DNA of 64,000 nt from SXXH01 sp041165735 (GTDB taxonomy: Bacteria; Planctomycetota; UBA1135; GCA-002686595), in the NCBI GenBank assembly GCA_046341775.1, contig JBKDQQ010000123.1:1-64000 (forward strand). The letters are read 5' to 3'. The notes under the pieces were generated by a model. It made no database searches. It was not told the origin of the DNA and worked only from the letters and a program-made list of their open reading frames with translations. Every line of letters begins with the position of its first letter. Within the stretch, counting starts at the first letter, position 1. This document shows, one piece after another, positions 36,701 to 44,277 of this stretch. The translations under genes and the position numbers were made by a program.

Positions 36701-37026
36701 GCGTCGCACCACTGCTCGCCCGACGGCACGCGCGCGCCCGCCCACGACAACACCAATCGCGCCGCCTGCGCGGCGGTGGCGACCAGGATTCCGGCCGAAC
36801 CGGCGCGCGCCAGCCTCGACTGGGCCTGCGTGGCGAGGTGCGAGCTGGGAACCACGATCAGCAGCGCGCGCGCCAGCAGGCGCGGATCCGCGCGCACCGC
36901 CTGCAGGTGTCGGTCGCAGGTCGCCGCCAAAGCCGCGCGCAACTCGCGCGGTCCGGCGCAGGACACGACCCCTGAGACGCGCGCGCCGCGCTCCATCGCG
37001 TCGGCATCGTGCCGTCCCGCGGGCAT
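33763..37026 (-). CDS. addB: AddB-type nuclease subunit with Fe-S cluster cysteines
   Basis: A 1087-residue partner of AddA. The C-terminal half contains a PD-(D/E)XK nuclease (LRFRADRLERD then QLVDLKTGK) framed by cysteines that match the AddB iron-sulfur staple: Cys776 in YVLCPWQ and the C-x2-C-x5-C set at 1037, 1040 and 1046. The N-terminal helicase-like region has lost a recognisable Walker A (it begins SGVVSCAGPRELRAALA), so this subunit probably does not hydrolyse ATP. An acidic low-complexity stretch (EEQESAAAEPEEEAPDD) separates the regions. The ATG at 37026 is used. A palindrome copy sits in codons around 612-617. Confidence 0.88.
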   Translation of the reverse strand: MPAGRHDADAMERGARVSGVVSCAGPRELRAALAATCDRHLQAVRADPRLLARALLIVVPSSHLATQAQSRLARAGSAGILVATAAQAARLVLSWAGARVPSGEQWCDAVLRRRLRARGGLERRIVHGDGSWAQVAATVGDLLDAGLDEDCADAAREALAASGSEDERELLELAIEVEAGLRAAGIGRVHARHALAARLLQDPGGAATTRLQAKVGRVVLCGFADATGHLASFLEALRARLPCEVLWDATQSGLAGSSERHGRALREALGVGLASDAPHARPRLARAGTRDKEARRIAAEIRALLDAGTEPESIAIVVRQHDQHSARIEQHLRDRGVPVCSSATRRDAATRPLFALAECWETGAEAALRSACAALGAHDAQTRLGLAVLGLRTLGELAAEDLLARVPADGVRLPTRLHGGSGREEPGTEQAADGEEQESAAAEPEEEAPDDVHDDGRRLPRAVVERLSQEARALLAAWRPLEAPDATLRGWTAFLAGRAETTLSSLDSGARDAARRRIEAELQALAAHLPGEALETEDLRRATCEALRRAAEPRAPEGGGVVLATASQMRSCAYARLYLPGCEHGRWPRLPQEDPLLADAARGALQAVLPALSRKLDGREEEHGLRRSLSLAADMVVVSHAKLDEGGKEVRASAWFDDWAGAGSVEEWREDGPVDATSGLTPREWALRVALDLRLSRPEDLQAVDELQLRAARARHGLPLEDLEEARLAARARSAWLAECEAPPGRLGGPSPLLGANCSTTLESPHATLVERYVLCPWQTLLQRGLRLRAPLDPEAELPTIDARLVGIALHAAAALLAPRVGGRLEELLGRQGAAPRSTGLGEIVRTASRATLEEHSLAGRGLEPLLERRVGDLLRVALAFAPPAAAPDDGWIAAEVEGAWDSGLPRLGALRFRADRLERDGGAPQLVDLKTGKPLHGSGSDKPDVVRKNLLKRMRSGAIVQGALYALASGAPARYDHVRDESTQPDDNNRYLVDVSTGEARDAFLAALAAIDAALAAGHWLPRLLDRTLSKRNQACARCEVALACRQGDSAATRRVRAMIEHARVAGDDPALLDLWDLPRAGWPQP
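35175..35192. repeat. Dispersed 18-bp palindrome, copy 3 (CGTCAA-GTTTCC-TTGACA)
   Basis: An exact match to YGTCAA-N6-TTGACR, lying inside addB. On the addB strand it forces TCA, AGG and CTT codons in an otherwise GC-ending gene. Confidence 0.75.
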
Positions 37027-37130
37027 GGGAAGGAGGGAACCACAAGGCGCGGGACGGTTCCAGAGCCCAGCGTCGAGCCGCTGGTGGATCCCGCGCGCCG
37101 CGCGCGCTAGCCTCGCGGGCGAGGTCCACC

Positions 37131-37730
37131 ATGCGCTTCCCGTCCTGCTGTTCCGCCCTGTTGCTAGCCTTCCTGTGCGCCTGCGACGAGGACGACGCCG
37201 CCAGCTTGCGGTTGCGCCTCGACTCCGGCGGCGGGGGCGCGCTGCACGCCTCCAGCCTGGCCGTGCCCGCCGAGGCGGGGGCGGTCGAGGCCTCGCTCGC
37301 GGGCGTGGCGGAGACGCGCCGCGCGGCCATCGTCGTCTCCAGCGGCCGCTACGCGGACATCAACGCGCTCAAGGTGGGGGACATCACCTTCAAGACCGGT
37401 TCCAGCGGCGGTTCGCTGCGCTGGCTCGAGGTGCAGGTGCCCCAAGGCGCGCAGGCGCGCTGGCAGCGCCAATTCGTGCCGCTCGAGGACGCGGCGCGCC
37501 TCGACACCGTCTCCGCCTTCAGCAGCGATCCGCGCGCGCGCAGCATCGGCGCCGAGTTCAAGCTCGTGATCGACCTGCCTTCCGGGGTCGTCAGCCAGGG
37601 CCTGGCGGGGGTGCGCGTGCGCGGCGCCCGCGGCGAAAGCGAGGGCTCCACGGCGACGTTGACGATCCCCATCGAGCGTTCGCGCGAGGCGCAGGGCCCC
37701 TTGTCCTGGCAGATCACCTGGAGCGAGTGA
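37131..37730 (+). CDS. Small exported lipoprotein of unknown function
   Basis: A 199-residue protein. The signal sequence MRFPSCCSALLLAFLCAC has the lipobox L-C-A-C, giving a lipidated cysteine at about position 18 followed by acidic DEDD (likely outer-membrane retention). The mature part alternates short strands and contains RLDSGGGGALHASSLAVP and TATLTIPIERS; no family is recognised. It has its own promoter in the 104-bp gap divergent from addB and converges on the protease gene. Confidence 0.65.
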   Translation: MRFPSCCSALLLAFLCACDEDDAASLRLRLDSGGGGALHASSLAVPAEAGAVEASLAGVAETRRAAIVVSSGRYADINALKVGDITFKTGSSGGSLRWLEVQVPQGAQARWQRQFVPLEDAARLDTVSAFSSDPRARSIGAEFKLVIDLPSGVVSQGLAGVRVRGARGESEGSTATLTIPIERSREAQGPLSWQITWSE

Positions 37731-37797
37731 CGCGCGTTCGCGCGGCGCGCGCCCGGGGCGGGGACCCGTGGCGCGGCCGCGTGCAAGCATGCGCACG

Positions 37798-37835
37798 ACG
37801 AGCGCGCCGCCGGTGGTCGCCGACGGCGCGCTCGT
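37798..37835. terminator. Strong hairpin between convergent genes
   Basis: Perfect 12-bp arms (ACGAGCGCGCCG at 37798-37809 and its complement at 37824-37835) with a 14-base loop, lying between the convergent lipoprotein and protease genes. It is a probable bidirectional terminator without a clear T-tract. Confidence 0.65.
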
Positions 37836-37862
37836 TCCTGCCGCGACCGCAGTGGCGGCCGC

Positions 37863-40409
37863 TCAGCGGTCGAGCAGCTTCTTCAAGGCCTTGGTCAGGC
37901 CGTCGAGGCGCGGATCGACGCTCGCGGACTTGGCCCGCTCGCCCTCCAGCCACAGCAGGCTGTTCTGCAGGTTCGAGCGCTCGTCGTCGGAGAGCGCCAG
38001 CGCCAAGGGCTTCTTCACCTTGGCGCCGACCTCGTCGAAGGTGGAGGCGTATTGCGGGATGTCGGCCGGCTTGGAGCCGAGCTTGGCGAGGAGGAGTTCG
38101 ATCGCCTTCTGCAGCTGCGGGTCCTCCTGGAAGTCGCCGTCGGGGAACGCCGCGCCGCGGCTGTCCTGCGCGCGCCCGCGCGCCTCGAGGCGCAGGAGGT
38201 AGCGCAGGGAATCGCGGTCGAGGGTCGTGTCGAGCGAGGCTTGCAGCTCGTCGAAGCCGGGCCAGTTCTCGGGTCGGTCCTCGTCGCACTCGGCGAGGCG
38301 CGTGTAGAGGGCCGGATCGTCCTTCCAGCGCTGGTCGAGCCACTCGCGCAGCTTGCGGCCCTGCCGCACCTTGCGCATCTCCTCGATGACGGCCGCGTCG
38401 AAGCGTTCGGGGTCGACCTTCTCGTCGGGCACCACGCCGCCTTCGCTGGCGAGCTTGCCCTCCTCGTCCAGCTCGCGGTGGATCGAGCGGCCCGAGGGCA
38501 GGAGGTACTTGGCGATCGTCAGGCGCGCGCGCGGCGCGTAGTCGAACTCGCCGTTGCCGTTGTAGTCCTTCGTCAAGGGTTCCCACGTGTCGTGGCGGCC
38601 GTTGCCGTTCTCGTCCTTGTATTCGTCGTTGCGCTCGCCCGGCACGGGCGCCAGCGTCTGCACCGAGCCCTTGCCGAAGGTGCGTTGGCCGACGACGAGG
38701 CCGCGACCGGTGTCCTGCATCGCGCCCGCGACGATCTCCGACGCGGAGGCCGAATAGCGCGACACGAGGACGACCAGCGGCACGTCGGGCCCGACGAGCG
38801 GTTCGCGTTGCGTGTAGAGGCGCTGCGTCTCGTCGACGCGGCTCTCGGTCGAGACGACAAGGGTCTTCTTCGGCAGGAACAACCCGGCGACGTTGCGCGC
38901 CTCCTCGAGCAGCCCGCCGGTGTTCTGCCGCAGGTCGAGCACGACGGCCTGCAGGCCCTGCGACTTGAAGGCCGAGAGGGCCTTTTCGAGCTCCTCGCTG
39001 GCCACGCTGGTGAAGGAGGCCAGCTCGAGCAGCGCCACGCCGCCCGGCAGCAGGTCCGCCTTCACGGGCGGGATCGTGATCTGCTCGCGCACGATCTCGA
39101 CCGCCATGTCCTCGCTGGGGCGGTCGATCAGGCTGGCGTCCATGCCGCGGCGCCAGATGTAGAGCTTCACCGGCGTGCCGGGCTTGCCCTTGAGGCGCTT
39201 GATGATCTCGTCGGTGGGCTTGCAGCCCTTGTTGTCGAAGGTCGGCCAGTCCTCGATGCGCACGACCTTGTCGTCGCTGTGCAGTCCGGCGCGGTACGCC
39301 GGGCCCGAGTAGATCGGTTGGCGGATGGTGAACAGCTTGTCCTCGGGGTCCTCGCCCACGTAGGCGCCGATGCCGCCGTACTGCGGCTCGAGCAGGTCCT
39401 CGGCGAAGTTCTTCTTGAACTCCTCGGAGGTCAGGTAGCTGGAATGTTCGTCGAGGCTCCTGAGCATGCCGTCGAGCGCCGCGTCGACGAGGTCCTTGCG
39501 CTTGACCTTGTCGCCCTCGAGCGCGGAGGTCTCGATCAGGCGGATGACGTTCTCGATCAGCTTGAGGTCCGACTTGCCGGAGAGCTCGACGCCCTCGACC
39601 TGCTTCTTCGTGTAGTCCAGCAGGTTCTTCTGGCGGCGGTCGTACAGGCGGCGGATGTCCTCCTGCTTCAAGTAGGCGGCCGCCAAGGCGCCGGTCGCGT
39701 CGGGGCGGCGCGCCAGGCGCGCGAGCGCGTCGCGCGGCGTCTCGAGATCGCCGACCTCTGCCAGCGCGAGGGCGGCTTGCGCCGACAACTGCCCGTCGGA
39801 CGAGCCGAGGAAGGCCACCAGCTCGCCGCGCGCGTCGCGCACGAACTCGGCGCGCCCGAGGCCGTGCAGCGCCACCGCCGCCGTGATGCGCAGGCGTCCG
39901 GCGCGATCCGGATCCTTGGCCGTCGCGCCGAGCTCCTTGCCGAGCTCCTCCTTCTCCTCGTCGCCCATCGTCTTGAAGGCGCGGTCTGCCAAGGTGCGCG
40001 CCGCGGCCACGGCCAAGCCTTCGTCGCCTCCCGAGAGGATCGGGCGCAGCAGCTTCGCGAGCTCCTTCGTGTCCAGGTCCTCGCCGGCCAGGCGCGCCGA
40101 GGCGAGCAGCAGCGTCGTGCGCGGATCGGCGCTCGTGGCGAGTCGCGCGTCGAGCGCCTTGTCCAGGGCCGGTCGCAGTTCCGGGTCGAGCTGCGCCAAC
40201 GCGCCCAGCGTGGCGAACGCGTCCTCGAGCGTCTGCCCGGAAGCCGCGGCCAAGGCCGCTTCGAGGCGCGCCCCGGCGTCTTCGTCCTGCGGCAGGACCG
40301 CGGGCGTGGAGGTGGCGACCACGGACGCCGGCGCCGAGCCACCCGGCAGGAGGGGCGCGGGCAGGGCCAGGGCGAGGCAGAAGAGCGAGGAGCGGACTGT
40401 CGTGTTCAT
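37863..40409 (-). CDS. C-terminal-processing (S41/CtpA-like) protease with inserted EF-hand-like loops
   Basis: An 848-residue exported serine protease. A signal peptide (residues 1-25) and a helical-repeat region (about 40-240) precede an S41 N-domain (LDEHSSYLTSEEFK), a PDZ domain (IYSGPAYRAGLHSDDKVVRI) and the peptidase core. The dyad is Ser555 in SASASEI with Lys580 in FGKGSVQ, spaced as in Prc. Right after the Lys strand are two calcium-loop-like segments, DENGNGRHDTWE (599-610) and DYNGNGEFD (615-623). It should trim periplasmic substrates at their C-termini. The ATG at 40409 is followed by a normal signal sequence. About 220 further residues after the core are helical and unassigned. 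Confidence 0.88.
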   Translation of the reverse strand: MNTTVRSSLFCLALALPAPLLPGGSAPASVVATSTPAVLPQDEDAGARLEAALAAASGQTLEDAFATLGALAQLDPELRPALDKALDARLATSADPRTTLLLASARLAGEDLDTKELAKLLRPILSGGDEGLAVAAARTLADRAFKTMGDEEKEELGKELGATAKDPDRAGRLRITAAVALHGLGRAEFVRDARGELVAFLGSSDGQLSAQAALALAEVGDLETPRDALARLARRPDATGALAAAYLKQEDIRRLYDRRQKNLLDYTKKQVEGVELSGKSDLKLIENVIRLIETSALEGDKVKRKDLVDAALDGMLRSLDEHSSYLTSEEFKKNFAEDLLEPQYGGIGAYVGEDPEDKLFTIRQPIYSGPAYRAGLHSDDKVVRIEDWPTFDNKGCKPTDEIIKRLKGKPGTPVKLYIWRRGMDASLIDRPSEDMAVEIVREQITIPPVKADLLPGGVALLELASFTSVASEELEKALSAFKSQGLQAVVLDLRQNTGGLLEEARNVAGLFLPKKTLVVSTESRVDETQRLYTQREPLVGPDVPLVVLVSRYSASASEIVAGAMQDTGRGLVVGQRTFGKGSVQTLAPVPGERNDEYKDENGNGRHDTWEPLTKDYNGNGEFDYAPRARLTIAKYLLPSGRSIHRELDEEGKLASEGGVVPDEKVDPERFDAAVIEEMRKVRQGRKLREWLDQRWKDDPALYTRLAECDEDRPENWPGFDELQASLDTTLDRDSLRYLLRLEARGRAQDSRGAAFPDGDFQEDPQLQKAIELLLAKLGSKPADIPQYASTFDEVGAKVKKPLALALSDDERSNLQNSLLWLEGERAKSASVDPRLDGLTKALKKLLDR

Positions 40410-40653
40410 GCGTGGGTGCCGGTGCGTCGGGCCGGTTCCCGCGGCCGCGCCTTGGCGGGCGCGAGGCCGGGTTGCGTTGCGCGGAGTGTCGTTCCGCGCG
40501 GATCTTCGTAGATCGCGAGGAGGCCGCGCCCCACTGAAGAGAGTACGGAGCGGCGCGGCTCGCGAACCGCGCCCAGACGAAAAATGTACCGGCCGGCCCC
40601 GCGCGGTCCGTCGGGCGTGGACGCTGGGACGGGCAATCCGTACCGTCACCGCG
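40410..40653. promoter_or_regulatory. Divergent intergenic region between ctp-like gene and moaC operon
   Basis: 244 bp that should contain both promoters. The visible structure is an inverted repeat with 7-bp arms GGCGCGG (40552-40558) and CCGCGCC (40567-40573) followed by an AAAAAT run. No confident -35/-10 pair or riboswitch was recognised. Confidence 0.35.
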
Positions 40654-41253
40654 ATGAAGAAGGACCACAAGGCGCGCAAGGCCGCCCCGCCTGGTCCCGG
40701 CCGTGGCGCCGGGCCGGGGCCCGGACCCGCTAGGGGTCCCGCGCCCAGTCATCTGAGGCGCGTCGGCGGGCGCAGCGAGAGCGCCATGGTCGACACCTCC
40801 GGCAAGGCGCCGACCCTGCGCAGCGCCTTGGCGCGCGCCGTGCTGCGCTTCCCGCCCGGCGTCCTCGCGCGCCTGCTCGAGGAGGGCGGACCCAAGGGCC
40901 CGGTGGGCGAGGTCGCGCGCCTCGCCGGCATCGCGGCGGCCAAGCGCGTCGACGAGCTGATCCCTTTGTGCCACGCGCTCGCGCTCGACCACGTCGAGGT
41001 GCGCCTCGAGCCGTTGGACGGCGAGCTCCTGCAGGTCTCGTGCTCCGCGCGCGCGGTGGCGCGCACGGGGGTCGAGATGGAGGCGATGGTCGGCGCCGCG
41101 ACGGCCGCGCTGGCCGTCTACGATATGTCAAAGGCGCTTGACAAGGGCATCGTGGTCGAACGCGTCGAGCTGCTGGAGAAGGCGGGCGGTCGCTCCGGCC
41201 CGTGGCGCAAGGAAGCCGCGGCGCGTCCCGGCGCGAAGGCGAGGCGGTCGTGA
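40654..41253 (+). CDS. moaC: Cyclic pyranopterin monophosphate synthase MoaC
   Basis: A 199-residue enzyme of molybdenum cofactor synthesis, converting 3',8-cyclo-GTP to cyclic pyranopterin monophosphate. Core motifs are AMVDTSGKAPTLRSA, LIPLCHALALDHVEV (active-site His region), TGVEMEAMVGAATAAL and YDMSKALDKG, which keeps the catalytic Asp and Lys but has Ser where most MoaC proteins have Cys. About 25 extra N-terminal residues are rich in Pro, Gly, Arg and Lys. A palindrome copy falls exactly on the YDMSKALDK codons. It overlaps asd (GTGA). Other moa genes are absent from the window. Confidence 0.93.
   Translation: MKKDHKARKAAPPGPGRGAGPGPGPARGPAPSHLRRVGGRSESAMVDTSGKAPTLRSALARAVLRFPPGVLARLLEEGGPKGPVGEVARLAGIAAAKRVDELIPLCHALALDHVEVRLEPLDGELLQVSCSARAVARTGVEMEAMVGAATAALAVYDMSKALDKGIVVERVELLEKAGGRSGPWRKEAAARPGAKARRS
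41126..41143. repeat. Dispersed 18-bp palindrome, copy 4 (TGTCAA-AGGCGC-TTGACA)
   Basis: An exact, fully symmetric copy inside the active-site motif codons of moaC. TCA and CTT codons are used here, while the neighbouring codons end mainly in G or C. Confidence 0.75.
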
Positions 41254-42290
41254 GCGCCTCCTTCCGCTGGACCGACGAGCATCGCGGCCTGCGCGTCGCC
41301 ATCGTCGGCGCCAACGGCGCGACCGGGCAGGAACTCGTGGAGCTGCTGCTGGACGCCGGCCATCCGCCGGGGGGGCTGTGCTTGTCGGCCCGCTCGCGCA
41401 AGACGCTCTACGCGCGCGGCGTCGAGCTGCCGGTGGAGCCCATCGAGGCGGGCGGCGCCGCGCGTTGCGACCTCGCCTTCCTCTGCACGCCCAGCGAGGC
41501 TTCGCTGGAACTGGCCCCGCGCCTCTGCGACGCGGGCGTGCGCGTGGTCGACTTGTCGAGCGCGCTGCGCATGCGCCCCGACATCCCGCTGGTCGTGCCG
41601 GAGGTGAACGGCGACCTGTTGCGCGCCGAGCCGTCGCTGGTCGCCAACCCCAACTGCACCAGCGCCATCGCGCTGCTGCCGTTGTCCGTGGTCGAGCGCT
41701 TGTTCGGCCTCGCCGAGGTCGTCGTCGTCAGCTACCAGGCCGCGTCGGGCGCGGGCGCCGCCGGCCTGGACGCGTTGCGCCACGAGCTCGCGGACCTCGG
41801 CGCGGGCGGCCCTGGCAAGCGCGCGCCCGGCTCGCCGTTCGCGGCCGCCTTGGCCTTGAACGTGATCCCCGCCATCGCCGAAGTCGACGCGGACGGCCAT
41901 TCGGGCGAGGAGCGCAAGATCGCCGACGAGCTCAGGAAGATCCTGCGCCGCGACGACCTGGTGGTCGAGGCCACCACGGCGCGCGTGCCGGTCGAGCGCT
42001 GCCACAGCGTGGCCGTGCACCTGCTGGCGCGCACCGAGATCGACCTGCCGCGGCTCGTGCAGGCCATGCGGTCGACGGAAGGCCTCGCCTGGTGCGACGA
42101 TCCGCACGGTCCCAGGCCGCGCGAGTGCGCCGGCACCGACCCCGTGCACGTCGGCCGGGTGCGCAGGGGCGCGCGCGGCCCGCGATCGCTATCCTTCTTC
42201 GCGGTGGGGGACCAGATCCGCAAGGGCGCCGCCCTGAACGCGGTGCAGGTCGCCGGGTTGCTGGCCGCGCGCCGGCGCCAGGGCGGCTGA
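41250..42290 (+). CDS. asd: Aspartate-semialdehyde dehydrogenase
   Basis: A 346-residue NADPH-dependent enzyme of the aspartate pathway (to lysine, diaminopimelate, threonine and methionine). The nucleotide motif VAIVGANGATGQELV is at 16-30, the catalytic cysteine is Cys136 in ANPNCTSAIA, SYQAASGAGAAGL and ALNVIPAIAEVD are typical, and RVPVERCHSVAVHL holds the substrate-binding His region. ArgC shares the fold but lacks this combination. The GTG at 41250 overlaps the moaC stop as GTGA. Confidence 0.9.
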   Translation: MSASFRWTDEHRGLRVAIVGANGATGQELVELLLDAGHPPGGLCLSARSRKTLYARGVELPVEPIEAGGAARCDLAFLCTPSEASLELAPRLCDAGVRVVDLSSALRMRPDIPLVVPEVNGDLLRAEPSLVANPNCTSAIALLPLSVVERLFGLAEVVVVSYQAASGAGAAGLDALRHELADLGAGGPGKRAPGSPFAAALALNVIPAIAEVDADGHSGEERKIADELRKILRRDDLVVEATTARVPVERCHSVAVHLLARTEIDLPRLVQAMRSTEGLAWCDDPHGPRPRECAGTDPVHVGRVRRGARGPRSLSFFAVGDQIRKGAALNAVQVAGLLAARRRQGG

Positions 42291-42361
42291 AGTCCGGCCA
42301 CCGGCACGACCCGCCTCGCTCCCGCTCCACCCGAACCCCCGAACCGCGCGACCGCACCACG

Positions 42362-42841
42362 ATGGACTTGAAGCTGATCCAGAAACTCGTCGCCCTGATG
42401 GAGCGCGGCAAGCTCGCCGAGCTGGAGGTGGAGGACAAGGAGAGCGGACTGAAGGTGCGCCTCAAGTCCGAGTCGGCCGTGCGCCAATCCTCCGCGGCGG
42501 CGCCGGTCGTCCACATGCTGCACGGCGGCGCGCCCGCCGTGGCCCCCGCTCCCGCGTCGGCGGCGCTCGGCGGCGGCGAAGTCGCCAAGCCCGCGCGCGA
42601 AGGCAAGACCATCAACAGCCCGATGGTGGGCACCTTCTACCGCGCGGCCTCGCCCGAGGCAGAACCCTTCGCGCGCTCCGGCACGCGCATCGCGCCCGAC
42701 CAGACCTTGTGCATCATCGAGGCGATGAAGGTCATGAACGAGATCAAGGCCGAGATCTCCGGCGAGATCCTCGAGGTGCTCGTCGAGAACGGCGAGCCGG
42801 TCGAGTTCGGCCAACCGCTGTTCCTCGTCAAGACCGACTGA
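42362..42841 (+). CDS. accB: Biotin carboxyl carrier protein of acetyl-CoA carboxylase
   Basis: A 159-residue carrier. Residues 1-45 form the helical N-terminal domain, a flexible Pro/Ala linker (about 46-80) follows, and the biotinyl domain carries EAMKVMNEI with biotinylated Lys123. It passes the carboxylated biotin from AccC to the transferase in fatty-acid synthesis. It shares one base with accC (TGATG), so the two are coupled as is usual. Confidence 0.96.
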   Translation: MDLKLIQKLVALMERGKLAELEVEDKESGLKVRLKSESAVRQSSAAAPVVHMLHGGAPAVAPAPASAALGGGEVAKPAREGKTINSPMVGTFYRAASPEAEPFARSGTRIAPDQTLCIIEAMKVMNEIKAEISGEILEVLVENGEPVEFGQPLFLVKTD

Positions 42842-44214
42842 TGTTCCGCCGCGTCCTCATCGCCAACCGCGGCGAGATCGCCCAGCGCGTCATCCGCGCC
42901 TGCCGCGAGCTCGGCATCGAGACGGTCGCCGTGTATTCCACGGCCGACGCCGACGCGCTGTACCTGCGCGAGGCGGACGAGACGATCTGCATCGGTCCGC
43001 CGCCGGGGAAGGCCTCGTACTTGTCGATCCCCTCGATCATCGCCGCCGCCGAGGTGGCGGACGTGGAGGCGATCCATCCCGGCTACGGATTCCTGTCGGA
43101 GAACGACCACTTCGCCGAGGTGTGCCGGGCCTGCAAGATCCATTTCATCGGACCGGAGCCCGAGACGATCGCGCTGCTGGGCGACAAGGTCGCGGCGCGC
43201 GAGCTCGCCAAGCGCGCCGGCGTCCCGGTGGTGCCGGGCAGCGACGGACCGGTCGAGGACGAGGCGCGCGCCTTGGCGGTGGCGGCGAAGATCGGCTACC
43301 CGATCATGATCAAGGCCGCGGCGGGCGGCGGCGGGCGCGGCATGCGCATCGCGCGCAACGAGCCGAGCCTCGTGACCGGGTTCCACGCGGCGCGGGCCGA
43401 GGCGCAAAACGCCTTCGGCGACGGCACCGTGTACCTCGAGAAGCTGGTCGAGAACCCGCGCCACGTCGAAGTGCAGATCCTCGCGGACAAGCACGGCGTC
43501 GTGCTGCACCTCGGCGAGCGCGACTGCTCGATCCAGCGGCGCCACCAGAAGTTGATCGAGGAGTCGCCGTCCGCGGCCTTGACGCCGCAGTTGCGCAAGG
43601 AGATCTGCGAAGCGGCGGTGCGCGTCGCCAAGGCGGCGAACTACCACAACGCCGGCACGGTCGAGTTCCTGCTCTCGCGCACCGGCGAGGTCTACTTCAT
43701 CGAGGTCAACTGCCGCATCCAGGTCGAGCACCCCGTGACCGAGCTCGTCACGGGCATCGACCTCGTGCAGCAGCAACTGCGCATCGCCGCCGGCGAGCCG
43801 TTGCGCCTGAAGCAGTCGGACATCGAGTTCCGCGGCCACGCGATCGAGTGCCGCATCAACGCCGAGGACCCCGACAAGGACTTCCAGCCCTCGCCCGGCC
43901 GCATCGACCTGATCGTGCCGCCGGGCGGGCCCGGGGTGCGCCTCGACAGCCACGCCTACAGCGGATACCGGATTCCGCCGAACTACGATTCGATGATCGG
44001 CAAGTTGCTCGTGCACCGGCAGGACCGGCCCACGGCCATCCGCACCATGCTGCGGGCGCTCGACGAGTTCGTCATCCAAGGTCCGAAGACCACGATCCCC
44101 GTCCACCGCCAGGTGCTGTCGCACTCCGACTTCCGCTCCGGCGAGCACGACACCGGCTTCGTCGAAAGGTACTTGTCGCCCCACCCGCGCATCGCGCAGG
44201 GCAAGGACGGCTAG
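42841..44214 (+). CDS. accC: Biotin carboxylase subunit of acetyl-CoA carboxylase
   Basis: A 457-residue ATP-grasp enzyme that carboxylates biotin on AccB. It shows RRVLIANRGEIAQRVIRAC at the start, the glycine-rich ATP loop KAAAGGGGRGMR, the biotin/bicarbonate-site HPGYGFLSEN, and catalytic IEVNCRIQVEHPVTELVTG, in which Cys replaces the common Thr before Arg. The length is normal. The carboxyltransferase genes are not in this window. Confidence 0.96.
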   Translation: MFRRVLIANRGEIAQRVIRACRELGIETVAVYSTADADALYLREADETICIGPPPGKASYLSIPSIIAAAEVADVEAIHPGYGFLSENDHFAEVCRACKIHFIGPEPETIALLGDKVAARELAKRAGVPVVPGSDGPVEDEARALAVAAKIGYPIMIKAAAGGGGRGMRIARNEPSLVTGFHAARAEAQNAFGDGTVYLEKLVENPRHVEVQILADKHGVVLHLGERDCSIQRRHQKLIEESPSAALTPQLRKEICEAAVRVAKAANYHNAGTVEFLLSRTGEVYFIEVNCRIQVEHPVTELVTGIDLVQQQLRIAAGEPLRLKQSDIEFRGHAIECRINAEDPDKDFQPSPGRIDLIVPPGGPGVRLDSHAYSGYRIPPNYDSMIGKLLVHRQDRPTAIRTMLRALDEFVIQGPKTTIPVHRQVLSHSDFRSGEHDTGFVERYLSPHPRIAQGKDG

Positions 44215-44277
44215 CGCCCGCGCAGCTCGCGCCGCGCAAGCGCGACCATCCCGATGGCCGAACGCAAGGACACCCGC

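Noticed and set aside
41138..41143. TTGACA as a sigma-70 -35 box
   Set aside because: It is one arm of a palindrome within moaC and no -10-like sequence follows at 16-18 bp; the same holds for the other copies.
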